Below are positions 1 to 8,760 of a stretch of 64,000 nucleotides of DNA, one piece after another; position 1 is the first letter of the stretch; each line of letters starts with the position of its first letter. A model generated the notes under the pieces. The model was given only the letters and a program-made list of their open reading frames with translations. It did no database searches and had not been told where the DNA came from. The stretch comes from JALOOB01 sp040766655. GTDB taxonomy: Bacteria; Chloroflexota; Anaerolineae; CG2-30-64-16. The stretch spans positions 1 through 64,000 of the forward strand of contig JAXGQB010000011.1 in the NCBI GenBank assembly GCA_040766655.1. The letters run 5' to 3'. Both the position numbers and the translations under genes were made by a program.

Positions 1-2405
1 TCCTCGTTCAAATCAGTCAGCCCATTCCACTCCAGGCGATACCGCGTCACGTCTCTGCCTGTGTAGCACGGGCGATAGCGATCCGGCACGGATGCCCCAG
101 GTGCGAGTTGGATCACGTCCTGTGGGAATTTCGAACGGTCGCGCAACTGTTTCCCGAAATTAACGTGGGCCAGCTCGCCCAACAGTCGACCGATCGATTG
201 GATACGATTCCACAATGCGATCGAACCGGTCGTTCCTTCTCCCATGAAGAGCACTTGCTCGTGCGCTGCAGCTGTCACAACCGACACGCTTAATTGACTT
301 GTGACCTTGAGTCCTCCTTCTCCAGGAACAGCACGGACGAGGGGAAAGGCAGCTGCTCTACCAGCACCAGCACGCACCACGAGGATGGCGTTGTCCACAC
401 TGATGCCCTCAAATACTGGTCGGTCGATCACTACAATCTCTTGAATCGTTGAGGATTCCAGAAGGAACTTCCGGAGAGGGGCTAAGAAGTTGTTCGTCAG
501 GAAGTTGGAGGGTGTAATGAGTGAGCAGTATCCACCCGAACCCGTGAGCCGCACTCCTTGCTCAATGAAGAGATGGTAAGTATCTAGCTTGAATGAGGCA
601 ACAGCGTACTCTTTGCGATAGTAGCTGGCAACCTCGTCGTCGCGGAATTCATCCTGCAGCAACACGTACGGCGGATTCCCCACCACCGCGTCGAACCCGC
701 CGGCCGCCATCGCGTCGGGGAACTCCGCGCGCCAATCGAACGCGTTCACGCGCCGCGCGGTCTCTTCGTCGGGCAGGTCGAGCTTCCCCTCGTAGAAGTC
801 GGGCCCGATGAGCGAGTTGCCGCACTTGATGTTGCGCCCCAGGTCGGGCAGGACGCGCTCGGGGAACAGCGACATCTGGCCGGCCACACCCTCGCCCTCC
901 AGCACCTTCAGCAGCAGGGAGAGCTTGGTCACCTCCACGGCCTGCGGATCGATGTCCACGCCGTAGATGTGGTTCATCAGGATGCGCTTGCGCTCTTCGA
1001 TGGCGAGGCGGAAACCGCCGCCATCGGAGCCGCTGCTCGCCCCGGTCATGCGCTCGATCGGGGGCTGCTTGCCCTTCAGCCAGCGCTCAGGTTCCTTCAG
1101 GTACGCCCGCAGATACCAGTCGAGGAGGAACTGGTACGCGCCGAGCAGGAATGACCCGGACCCGCACGCGGGATCCAGGATCCGTAGGGGCGGGGTTACC
1201 CCGCCCCTACCACCATGCCCCCCGCCCACCTGGCCGGGCGTCTTGCCCTCCAGCAGCGGGCCGACGGTCTGGCGCACGATGTAGTCGACGATGTAGGTGG
1301 GGGTGTAGAAGACGCCGCCGGCCTTGCGCACCTCGGGCTTCTCCTCGATCCTGACCTGCCGGCCGGGGGTCAGGCGGATCACCTTGCCCAGGAAGCGCTC
1401 GTAGACGTGGCCCAGGATGTCCGCGGGGAGGACGGAGAACTCGTAGGGGCTCTGCGGATAGTACAGGTGGCCGATGATGTCCTTGAGCACCTTGTCGTCG
1501 ATGGCCAGGCCCGGAGTGAGGGTGTCGGGCGCCTCCGCGCGATCCTTCTCGTGCTCGAAGTGGAACAGGCCGGAGTTGTAGCGCATGTCGGCGCGGCGGA
1601 AGAGCTCCTGCAGCCGCTCGTACACCTGCCCGCCGTTGAGCAACGCGCGCAGCTGTTCGAACGTCTCCAGGTCGCGCGCCTCGCAGATGCGCAGGAAGAC
1701 GATGCGGTCGATGGTCTGCTGGACGGCCCAGTTGAGGTCCCGGCCGCGCAGGCCGGGGTTGCGCAGCGCGAGGTTGCGCGCCAACAGCTCGCGCCAGCGC
1801 TCGATCTCGGCCAGGAACTCGTCGTCCACCGGCGCGGTGCCCCGCTTGCCGGCCTTTGCCTCTGCGAACCGGTCCAGCGCGCCCTGCCACACCGCGGCCT
1901 TGCCGAACACGTCCGCGATCTCGTCCCATCGCTCGCCATACTCCCGGAAGTTGAGCAGGAGGATGCGCCCCGCGGAGGCCTTGTCGGTCACGGCCGGCCT
2001 GGCGCGGCAGTCGTAGACGGAGAGCTGCTCGAAGTCGGTGAGGATGGAGAGGGGCAGCTTCGCGCTCCACGCGTAGCGGCGCAGCTGGTACGCGGGCTCG
2101 ATTTCGGTCTGGATGTCGACTGCGGGCTTCTTCGCCTCGACGAAGAACTTACGCTCCTTGCCGATGCGGAAGGAGTAGTCCGGTGCCTTGGTCGCGCCGC
2201 CCATCTTCACCTTGTCCTCGTGCACGACCTCCTTGTACTGCTCCGCGTAGCCCTGCGTGTTGTTCACGTCCCAGCCGAGCGCGGCGAAGAAGGGGTCGAT
2301 GAACTGGTGGCGGACGGCTGCCTCGGTGAACGCGGGGGAGCGGTACTGGTCGTAGTTGCGCTGGAACAGCTCGACGAGCTGGACGATCTCGGCTGGAGCG
2401 GGCAT
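1..2405 (-). CDS. Type IIG restriction-modification enzyme (Eco57I-like), C-terminus beyond window
   Basis: Probable single-chain restriction endonuclease and N6-adenine DNA methyltransferase. An uninterrupted frame of at least 801 codons reads from an ATG (complement of 2403-2405) off the left edge. The N-terminal part has a PD-(D/E)xK nuclease pattern: PD at residues 75-76 and EAK at 90-92. The methylase part has SAM motif I DPACGSGSF (from residue 411) and the catalytic NPPY (577-580). The C-terminal target-recognition part is mostly outside the window. A short GAGG precedes the start. Base composition falls visibly in the last 600 bp (1-~620), just after NPPY, suggesting a swapped recognition region. 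A 27-bp palindrome lies in frame beside motif I. A BREX PglX methylase is less likely, because a nuclease motif is present and no brx partners are seen. The function call is family-level; specificity is unknown. Confidence 0.85.
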   Translation of the reverse strand, partial: MPAPAEIVQLVELFQRNYDQYRSPAFTEAAVRHQFIDPFFAALGWDVNNTQGYAEQYKEVVHEDKVKMGGATKAPDYSFRIGKERKFFVEAKKPAVDIQTEIEPAYQLRRYAWSAKLPLSILTDFEQLSVYDCRARPAVTDKASAGRILLLNFREYGERWDEIADVFGKAAVWQGALDRFAEAKAGKRGTAPVDDEFLAEIERWRELLARNLALRNPGLRGRDLNWAVQQTIDRIVFLRICEARDLETFEQLRALLNGGQVYERLQELFRRADMRYNSGLFHFEHEKDRAEAPDTLTPGLAIDDKVLKDIIGHLYYPQSPYEFSVLPADILGHVYERFLGKVIRLTPGRQVRIEEKPEVRKAGGVFYTPTYIVDYIVRQTVGPLLEGKTPGQVGGGHGGRGGVTPPLRILDPACGSGSFLLGAYQFLLDWYLRAYLKEPERWLKGKQPPIERMTGASSGSDGGGFRLAIEERKRILMNHIYGVDIDPQAVEVTKLSLLLKVLEGEGVAGQMSLFPERVLPDLGRNIKCGNSLIGPDFYEGKLDLPDEETARRVNAFDWRAEFPDAMAAGGFDAVVGNPPYVLLQDEFRDDEVASYYRKEYAVASFKLDTYHLFIEQGVRLTGSGGYCSLITPSNFLTNNFLAPLRKFLLESSTIQEIVVIDRPVFEGISVDNAILVVRAGAGRAAAFPLVRAVPGEGGLKVTSQLSVSVVTAAAHEQVLFMGEGTTGSIALWNRIQSIGRLLGELAHVNFGKQLRDRSKFPQDVIQLAPGASVPDRYRPCYTGRDVTRYRLEWNGLTDLNE
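1184..1210. repeat. Perfect 27-bp palindromic element inside the R-M gene
   Basis: Two 13-bp arms (GTAGGGGCGGGGT and its exact reverse complement) flank a single central base. The element lies in frame in the type IIG gene, encoding roughly residues 399-407 of a Gly/Arg/Pro-rich stretch that starts just before the SAM-binding motif I. It resembles dispersed palindromic GTAGGGGCGGG-type elements seen between genes in many bacterial genomes; that resemblance is inference. No other copy was noticed in this window. Confidence 0.8.
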
Positions 2406-2444
2406 CGGCGCCTCACGGGTGGTTGTGATGATCGGTCGCCAACG

Positions 2445-2473
2445 ATTGTAGCGCACCGCCGCAGCGGGGTCAA
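2445..2473 (-). promoter_or_regulatory. Sigma70-type promoter of the type IIG gene
   Basis: On the minus strand TTGACC (2468-2473) is separated by exactly 17 bp from TACAAT (2445-2450). The ATG is about 40 nt downstream. This suggests the R-M gene has its own promoter rather than depending only on the ATPase gene upstream of it. Confidence 0.65.
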
Positions 2474-2498
2474 ACGAATTCCGACGCGCCCAGTGCCC

Positions 2499-4985
2499 CT
2501 ATTCGGACACGGCGTCGAGGGCGGTGCCGCGGCCGCGCGCCATGGCGGCCTCCAGCCGGTGCGGGGGCAGGCGCTTGCGCAGGTACGCCAGGACCTCGTT
2601 GGCCTCGGCTGCCACTGTGTCGTCGCACGCCTCATGGCCGAGAATCAGCCCGATCCACTCGGCCGCACCCATCGTGTTGCCCTGCCGCGCCCGAACGTCC
2701 GCCTTCCCGGCGAGCGCGGACAGTGCCATGGGCACGGCGCCGGCCGCCCGGGTCAACTCGAACACGGTGCGATACGTTGCGCCGGCAGCCTCGACGTCGC
2801 CGCTCTCCAGCAGCACCTCAGCCAGGTTCCTGGTGAACATGGCCTCGAAATCGGCCATCCCAAGCTCGCGGGCCAGTGTGATGGCTTGTTCGAGGGTTTC
2901 CTGCGCACCTGGCAGGTCCTTGCGGCGCCGAGCCACCTCGCCCAGGTTGCCCAGGACGATCGCAACCGTGAAGCGATTACCGATCTCCCGTGCGACGGCC
3001 AGGACCTCCACAAAATGGTGCTCAGCAGTGGACAGCTCTCCCTGCGCGACTTCGGTGTTGGCCAGGTTGTTCAGGCAGGCAATCTCGCCTTCGTGGTCGC
3101 CCAGCTCGCGGTAGAGCGCCAGGCTGGTGTTGTAGCGCTCCGCGGCCTCGCTGGGGTTGCCCATCCGCCGGGCGATCACGCCCAGCCTGCGCAGTGCCAG
3201 GGCTTGCGCCGCGCGGTCTGACCGGGCGCTGGCCTCTTCCAGCGCCGCCTCGCAGAGCCGGCGCGCAGTGCTGTACGCGCCCTGCTTCATCTCGACCCAG
3301 CCGAGCCCGCAGAGCGCGCCGGTCGCCGCGGCATCGTCTCCGAACTGCCTCGCCAGGCGCAGCGCCTCCTCGAAGTTGCGCCGGGCCACCTCAAGTGCTC
3401 CCAAGTGCTCACGGACGGTGCCGAGCCTCACCAGCAGTTCCGGCCGGCGTTCGTCGGCGGTGTGCGTCTCGTCCATCAGGGCCAGCGCGCGCTCGTAGGA
3501 TCGGATGGCGTCGGCAAAGGCGCTGACGCTGCGTGACCGCTCGGCGGACTGGACCAGGTACGGTATTGCCTTTGCTGCGTCGCCGGCCAGGTCGTAGTGG
3601 TGCGCGAGTTGGGTAACGATCTCAGCCTCGTGACCGGCGTAAAGCTGTTCCAGCGTAGCCGCGACATCGCCGTGCAGAATACGGCGCTCGGCCCGCGTGA
3701 GGTTATTGTAGAGGTACTGCTGGAAGACGCTGTTAGCGAACTCGTAGCGCGATAGCACCTGGCGCCCGGCCCGCATCTCTGCGGCTTCCCTGACCAACTG
3801 GTGCCGCCGGTCCAGCTCGCGCGACAGCTCGCGCAGCAGATCGCGCTCGCTTGTCTCGAGCAGCCGGGCGAGGACTTCAAGGTGGAATGTCACCCCTTCG
3901 ACGCTGGCGTTCGACAGGATGTCGCGCTGTTGGCGCGTCAGGCGCGCCATGCGTTCGCCGACGACTCCCTCCACGCGTGGGGGCAACGCTTGCCAGTCCA
4001 GATCCTGCCGGCTGCACCAGCGCCCCGACGCATCGGTGAATAGATCGCCACGCGCCTTCATCTCCCGAATCAATTCGCTGATGAAGAGGGCATTGCCGCC
4101 CGTATGTCGCAGCAGCGCCCACCGAAACGGAGCGTCCAGCGCGTTGGGCTCCTGGTCCAGCATCGCGTCGAGAAAGTCGCGTCCATCGCGCTGCCCCGCC
4201 AGGTCAAGATCGATCCGCACGTCTCCGAAGTAGCGCTTGATCTCGTTCATGGTTGCTTCGAGCGGGTGTCGCGTGCCGTCTCGGCCGATCGCAACATCGT
4301 CGGGTCGATAGCTCCCCACGATCAGGAGCGCGCCCTCCACGATTGCGCGCAGCAGGTGGAAGAGGAGTCCGATGGAAGGTCCATCGCACCACTGCATGTC
4401 GTCCAGGACGATCACGAGTGGCTTGACCTGAACCATGCGCCGGAGTGCGGCCGCATACTGCTGGTGGATCTTGGCCTGATCCAACTCGAGGGCGTGCGCT
4501 GCTCCCGCTTTGGTCTCGATGCGCTGCTCGAGTTTCTTGACCACGTCCAGCTTGGTGGCAGCCATCCTGGCCGCTCGGCCAACCAGCACTCCGCCGGGGA
4601 TGAACGATCCCATCACATCGGGCGCGAATTCGAAGAAGAACCCGTAGGCCACATTGACCGCCGCAGTCAGGCGCAGTGCGTTCTCGCGGGTCAGCGTGTT
4701 GTGCGCTCGCTCCTGCACTCCGCCGGTGAGCAGGTCGATCACCTGGCGCCACGGCAGGTATGAGTCCGACTGGCCGGTCTGGGCGTTGCATTCCGCCAGG
4801 GCAAACACCACATCGCGGTGGGCATCCTGGGTGCGCCGTGCAAACTCGGCCAGCAGCGTCGATTTGCCCGCGCCTGCTTCGCCGCTGATCAGGCAGATCT
4901 GCGGCCTGCCATCGAGCGCGGCCCGAAAGAAGCCATCGAGTTGCGCCAACTCATGCGCCCTGCCGACGAACGAGCCATCGTCCAA
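2499..4985 (-). CDS. STAND-like AAA ATPase with C-terminal TPR repeats
   Basis: 828-residue cytoplasmic protein with no signal peptide or membrane segment. The N-terminal nucleotide-binding domain has Walker A GEAGAGKS (residues 35-42) and Walker B LVIVLDD followed by MQW (191-200), the arrangement of AAA_16/MalT-type signal-transduction ATPases. From about residue 480 to the C-terminus it is helical, with tetratricopeptide-like repeats. No DNA-binding, cyclase or nuclease effector is visible at either end, so it may act through a partner. Translation probably starts at TTG (complement of 4983-4985), preceded by GGGAGG with 6-nt spacing. It begins 12 nt after the stop of the secreted peptidase gene, so the two are probably co-transcribed. 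The family is clear; the physiological role is not known. Confidence 0.82.
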   Translation of the reverse strand: MDDGSFVGRAHELAQLDGFFRAALDGRPQICLISGEAGAGKSTLLAEFARRTQDAHRDVVFALAECNAQTGQSDSYLPWRQVIDLLTGGVQERAHNTLTRENALRLTAAVNVAYGFFFEFAPDVMGSFIPGGVLVGRAARMAATKLDVVKKLEQRIETKAGAAHALELDQAKIHQQYAAALRRMVQVKPLVIVLDDMQWCDGPSIGLLFHLLRAIVEGALLIVGSYRPDDVAIGRDGTRHPLEATMNEIKRYFGDVRIDLDLAGQRDGRDFLDAMLDQEPNALDAPFRWALLRHTGGNALFISELIREMKARGDLFTDASGRWCSRQDLDWQALPPRVEGVVGERMARLTRQQRDILSNASVEGVTFHLEVLARLLETSERDLLRELSRELDRRHQLVREAAEMRAGRQVLSRYEFANSVFQQYLYNNLTRAERRILHGDVAATLEQLYAGHEAEIVTQLAHHYDLAGDAAKAIPYLVQSAERSRSVSAFADAIRSYERALALMDETHTADERRPELLVRLGTVREHLGALEVARRNFEEALRLARQFGDDAAATGALCGLGWVEMKQGAYSTARRLCEAALEEASARSDRAAQALALRRLGVIARRMGNPSEAAERYNTSLALYRELGDHEGEIACLNNLANTEVAQGELSTAEHHFVEVLAVAREIGNRFTVAIVLGNLGEVARRRKDLPGAQETLEQAITLARELGMADFEAMFTRNLAEVLLESGDVEAAGATYRTVFELTRAAGAVPMALSALAGKADVRARQGNTMGAAEWIGLILGHEACDDTVAAEANEVLAYLRKRLPPHRLEAAMARGRGTALDAVSE

Positions 4986-4997
4986 TGCGATCCTCCC

Positions 4998-7900
4998 TTA
5001 ACGCAGGATCATTGGCAGCTGGGTGCCCCATCCGAAGACCAGGAAGGGGTTGCCGCCATTGTCGCGCCAGGCAACGTTGCCCGAGCCGTCCACCGCCTGG
5101 GCGATGAACTCCACGGTGGCCGTGCCCGCCCCCGAAATCTGCCCGGTCCATGTGCCTGAGTCAGGCGCAGTCAATGCCAGGTCCACCGATCGCCACTCGG
5201 AGGAGCCGGCCACCCGATACACGATAACGACACGATCAACCCCGCCGGCATCGGTCGCTGTGACGCTGAAACGGACGGCGCCGCCTGCGCGGCGTGCCTC
5301 CGCGCGCCACAGGTTCGGCTGGGTGAAGTCTGTGACGGCGAAAGGCGTGTGATATGTGACGATCTTCATTTGGTCCCAGAGACGCTGGGTACCGGTCGCG
5401 GGCGCAGCGCCCGAGGTAGGGCGAAACTGGCCCGGCACTACGACCAGTCGCTGCAGCAGGTCACCCTCCACGCGTAGCAGCCGATTCACGGCCACGATGC
5501 GGCCCGGGTAGAACGCAACGCCCTCGAAGGGTGGCTCGGAGGCGAGGCTTACGCTGTCGGTGATCATGCGTGTAACCAGTGGGTTGAGGGCGACGTCCCG
5601 CGTGCGGCCACCGACGAGCAGCGCGCCATGCACGATCTCCGTGCTGCCACCCAGGTCGATGCTCAGGCGCGGCTGGACGGGGCGGCCGGCGGGGGCATGT
5701 ACCTCGCCATTCACGGTGTAGTAGCGCCCTTTGGCCGTGTCCACCGCAGTGAACGCGGGCGTGATGGTGCGGGTAACCGCGCGTGTGGCGTCCAGTTCGG
5801 CAGGCGCGGCCTCCTCAGCGGCGTCGATCGCCTGTACGGAAGGGTTGGATTCAGCCAGGGCTGTGGCCTGGGCCGCCACGCGCACGACCCGCATGGGCAG
5901 GCCGTAGAGGGTCCAGATGGCGAGCACCTTCTCGTCATAGTTGCTGAGGCCGGCAGGTCCCAGGCTGTTGAAGTAGCGCTGCTTCGCCAGGCGCAGCGCG
6001 TCACCGGCTGCGATCGAGCCGCTGCCCGTATTAATGAGGGACGCGAACTCCAGCGCCAGTCGTTCGGAGTAGACGACCAGGTCGGAATCGCCGTAGCCGT
6101 AGCCGCTGTTGCCGATGAAGAGCGCACCCCTGCCTGCAAAGGCTTGCGCCCAATCGGCCGCAGCATGGGGTACGTTCAGCCCGGAATGGCAGCCTACAGA
6201 GAAGATCAGGGCGCGGCTGAACTCGGTCGAGGCGGTGGAGACCTCGCTCGCCGCGATATTGCCGCCGGTGGGGAGCGCGGGGTGGAGCCATCCGTGCTGG
6301 AAATGGGCGTTGAGGGAAAGCTGAACCCGGGACGCGCCGGCCACGAACAGGCGTGTGCGAAGGTCCTCCGCGGTCCAGGTGTCGTTGATAAGCCTGGTCA
6401 CGGAGACGCCGCGCGCCTGCATCACCTTCGCGATGGCCTCGGCCTGATCCGTCAGGAAATCGTAACCGGTCAGGAGCGCAGTGGGTGCATCGATGACCGG
6501 TGCGGCGGTGAACGTGTTGATCTGGCGGACCATATCGCTGGGGGTTTCGACGAGACGGCCGATGCTGAACTGCGGCAGATACAGTTCGCGGCCCTGGAAG
6601 GGGATGGGCAGCATGCCGGCGTAGTAGTCGTCGGTCAGCAGGTAGCGCTGGCTGGCCGATTGGGCCAACAGCGGATTGCCGGTGATAGCACCGGCGTAAT
6701 TGCGCTCGTTGGCCATCCGGGCCAGGTCGGGCGATCGGAAGTAGGGGACCACGTCGTCGCCGCCCGCAAGTACGAGATATTGCAGGTTGGGGTAGCGGGG
6801 CGCGAGGCGGTACAGGAAAGATTTGATGGACTGCGCGACGTGGTTGGCCGCATTGGGATTGGCCGGCTGTGCATCCCACTCTGCGTACGCGGCCGCCAAC
6901 TCACCAACGGTTCCGAGGTCGATGATCTTGCCGTGCACCCGGCTGTGCGCGGCAAGGGCCTGCAGGGCGGCGGGCAGCGCGGCCGTACCCGTCGGATCGC
7001 TGCCCGCGTATTGGGCCGTTGTGCGCGTGGTGTTGGCCAGGATCAGCGTCTTGATCGTCGCGTCATCGGGAGGAAGCGCGAAGGATACCGGCACGGGCTG
7101 AGTGACCTGCGGTGGCCGCGTCTCATCTGCTACCAGTTGGAGCCACAGGCGATAGGGATGTGACACGTAGTCGCCGTTGAAGGGCTTAACCAGGAGATAG
7201 TAGGGTCCGGTGGCCTCATGAATCCGATATCCGATGTGTTCAGGAATCAGGTTGATGTGCGCGGAGAAGGCCACCAACGCGCCGATCGGCGTCTCCGATC
7301 CGGGTGGGCACGTGGTGCAGCCCTGGCCGATGTCTGCGAGCTGGCCGATGTCGGCCAGTTGCCCGATGTCTGCGAGTTGGCCGATGTCTGCGAGCTGGCC
7401 GATGTCGGCCAGTTGCCCGATGTCGGCCAGTTGGCCAATATCGGCGAGTTGGCCGATGTCTGCGAGTTGGCCGATGTCCGCTAATTGGCCGATGTCCGCC
7501 AATTGGCCGATGTCGCGCAGTTGCCCGGTTTCCTCGTCGAGCGCGGGCGCATAGAGCAGCAGGTCGTAGTTGGCCGGCAGCTGGTCCAGCGTGGCGCTGA
7601 TCACCGAGCCGGCCTGCGGCACATCGAAGTGGTACCAGTGCCAGCCGCGCGGGCCGTAGACCTGCCCCTGCACCGGCACGCCGGGCGCCAGGTCAGACGG
7701 GTTGCTGCGCGACGTGCCCTCGGGCGTTGCTGTCGGGGTTGGGGTCGGAACGGGTGTGCCACCGGTCGTCTCCAGCCGCACGTTGTCCAGGGTGATCGTA
7801 GCGTGCTTCCTGCAATCCGTCCGCCAGATAGGACACAGATCTGTGGTCGTAATATAGGCGATCTGAATTCCACGCCAGGCTTTGAGGATGGCGCTCAGCT

Positions 7901-8498
7901 GCTCCGGTGTGAGCGGCGTCGGCGTATACGGCGGGGGATAAGGCATGTTCAGGTAGTTGTAGACACCCCAGGTGCCGTCGTTGGCGAGCGGAAAGGTCAC
8001 CGGGCCGTCGATCAGCGGGCGCCACGCGGTGCACGGAAGATGCGATAGTGGGAGCAGCCCCGGGGAGGTGTATCTCAGGCAGACGCTGAAGAGGACCTGG
8101 GCGATGTCGCCCGTCTTGGTGTGAGTGAACGAGATCGAACCACCGGTCCCCCAAAGCGCCGGATCGAGCCGCACCGACAGAAAATTGGCGAGGTCGAGAT
8201 CATTCGGGTCGACAGAGTCGCCGATGTTGCTGAAAGTCTCATTGATCGCCCCGACGGCCCAGGCTGCGGGTTGGTAGTCGTCGAACACGTCCCGGCTGGT
8301 CCAGCCCATGTTGTCCTGATCGAAGGTATAGGTGACAGCTCGTGGGCCTACAGCCCAAACGGTGGCCGTGGCAGAGGGGGTGGTGGTGACCGTGAGGAAG
8401 GGTGCGCTGGCCGAGGTCGGCACGCTGATCGGAAAGGTCAGGACGACGATGCAGAGCACGAAGGCGGCAAAGGCGGTGGGCAGGAAGAGCTTGTTCAT
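4998..8498 (-). CDS. Secreted C25 (gingipain-like, caspase-fold) cysteine peptidase with internal repeats
   Basis: 1166 residues from the ATG at 8498, chosen because GGAGG sits 8 nt upstream and the protein then opens with a typical signal peptide (MNKLFLPT..., hydrophobic core, Ala-rich end). Order of parts: N-terminal beta-rich region; a PPC-like beta domain (roughly residues 280-460) interrupted by 11 hexapeptide repeats (327-392); a C25-like peptidase domain; and C-terminal Ig/fibronectin-like beta domains. A plausible catalytic dyad is His735 (in HFQHG) and Cys770 (in GCHSG), the HG...C order of the caspase/gingipain clan. It is predicted to be exported and to act outside the membrane. 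It is the first gene of a minus-strand pair with the TPR ATPase. Substrate unknown; peptidase assignment is good, fine subfamily less certain. Confidence 0.8.
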   Translation of the reverse strand: MNKLFLPTAFAAFVLCIVVLTFPISVPTSASAPFLTVTTTPSATATVWAVGPRAVTYTFDQDNMGWTSRDVFDDYQPAAWAVGAINETFSNIGDSVDPNDLDLANFLSVRLDPALWGTGGSISFTHTKTGDIAQVLFSVCLRYTSPGLLPLSHLPCTAWRPLIDGPVTFPLANDGTWGVYNYLNMPYPPPYTPTPLTPEQLSAILKAWRGIQIAYITTTDLCPIWRTDCRKHATITLDNVRLETTGGTPVPTPTPTATPEGTSRSNPSDLAPGVPVQGQVYGPRGWHWYHFDVPQAGSVISATLDQLPANYDLLLYAPALDEETGQLRDIGQLADIGQLADIGQLADIGQLADIGQLADIGQLADIGQLADIGQLADIGQLADIGQLADIGQGCTTCPPGSETPIGALVAFSAHINLIPEHIGYRIHEATGPYYLLVKPFNGDYVSHPYRLWLQLVADETRPPQVTQPVPVSFALPPDDATIKTLILANTTRTTAQYAGSDPTGTAALPAALQALAAHSRVHGKIIDLGTVGELAAAYAEWDAQPANPNAANHVAQSIKSFLYRLAPRYPNLQYLVLAGGDDVVPYFRSPDLARMANERNYAGAITGNPLLAQSASQRYLLTDDYYAGMLPIPFQGRELYLPQFSIGRLVETPSDMVRQINTFTAAPVIDAPTALLTGYDFLTDQAEAIAKVMQARGVSVTRLINDTWTAEDLRTRLFVAGASRVQLSLNAHFQHGWLHPALPTGGNIAASEVSTASTEFSRALIFSVGCHSGLNVPHAAADWAQAFAGRGALFIGNSGYGYGDSDLVVYSERLALEFASLINTGSGSIAAGDALRLAKQRYFNSLGPAGLSNYDEKVLAIWTLYGLPMRVVRVAAQATALAESNPSVQAIDAAEEAAPAELDATRAVTRTITPAFTAVDTAKGRYYTVNGEVHAPAGRPVQPRLSIDLGGSTEIVHGALLVGGRTRDVALNPLVTRMITDSVSLASEPPFEGVAFYPGRIVAVNRLLRVEGDLLQRLVVVPGQFRPTSGAAPATGTQRLWDQMKIVTYHTPFAVTDFTQPNLWRAEARRAGGAVRFSVTATDAGGVDRVVIVYRVAGSSEWRSVDLALTAPDSGTWTGQISGAGTATVEFIAQAVDGSGNVAWRDNGGNPFLVFGWGTQLPMILR
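7323..7520 (-). repeat. 11 tandem 18-bp coding repeats (LADIGQ)
   Basis: Eleven contiguous 18-bp units, one LRDIGQ followed by ten LADIGQ, lie within the PPC-like domain of the peptidase. The units differ at many synonymous positions (several Leu, Ala and Gln codons) yet encode the same peptide. There are no unique spacers, so this is not CRISPR. Confidence 0.95.
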
Positions 8499-8573
8499 GC
8501 GGATACCTCCGTGGCACCGGACGCGCGGAGTCGGCCCGGCGCGGGTCAAACGGTATGAATGGCATCTTTCCTT

Positions 8574-8602
8574 ACTTTAGTACACCGCGCGTGCAATGTC
8601 AA
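8574..8602 (-). promoter_or_regulatory. Promoter of the C25 peptidase-ATPase pair
   Basis: On the minus strand a consensus TTGACA (8597-8602) and TAAAGT (8574-8579) are 17 bp apart. Transcription would begin about 70 nt upstream of the peptidase ATG. It lies back to back with the rpoB promoter in the 8499-8812 intergenic region. Confidence 0.6.
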
Positions 8603-8617
8603 CAGCATCGCACGGCG

Positions 8618-8760
8618 AGTGACCCCAAAAATGTACCAACGCTTACTTGACACCTTGACCATGCTGTGATAGTGTTAGCGATTGCTGTCCGTGTGCCAAG
8701 AAACGATGAAATACGAACTTACGACAAACCCCCTCACTCTCAGTGACCGAGATGTACCAA
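8618..8760. repeat. Two-copy bipartite direct repeat flanking the rpoB promoter
   Basis: AGTGACC followed by ATGTACCAA occurs at 8618-8639 (6-bp gap) and again at 8742-8760 (3-bp gap). The first copy is just upstream of the putative rpoB -35 box. The second is in the leader and runs into the 5' arm of the leader hairpin. It could be a paired regulator site; no regulator is identified. Confidence 0.5.
8647..8675 (+). promoter_or_regulatory. Promoter of rpoBC
   Basis: TTGACA (8647-8652), 17-bp spacer, TAGTGT (8670-8675). The -35 is perfect and the -10 is weak (3 of 6). The resulting leader would be about 130 nt. Confidence 0.5.

Noticed and set aside
1..2405. BREX PglX methylase
   Set aside because: A PD-(D/E)xK nuclease pattern occurs at the N-terminus and no brx/pgl partner gene is present on the visible side.
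1215..3221. Plus-strand open frame of 668 codons
   Set aside because: Antisense to the R-M and ATPase genes. It spans the end of one gene, a promoter and part of another, matches no family, and is explained by high G+C.
7323..7520. CRISPR-like array
   Set aside because: Units are contiguous without spacers, all in one coding frame, so a coding tandem repeat.
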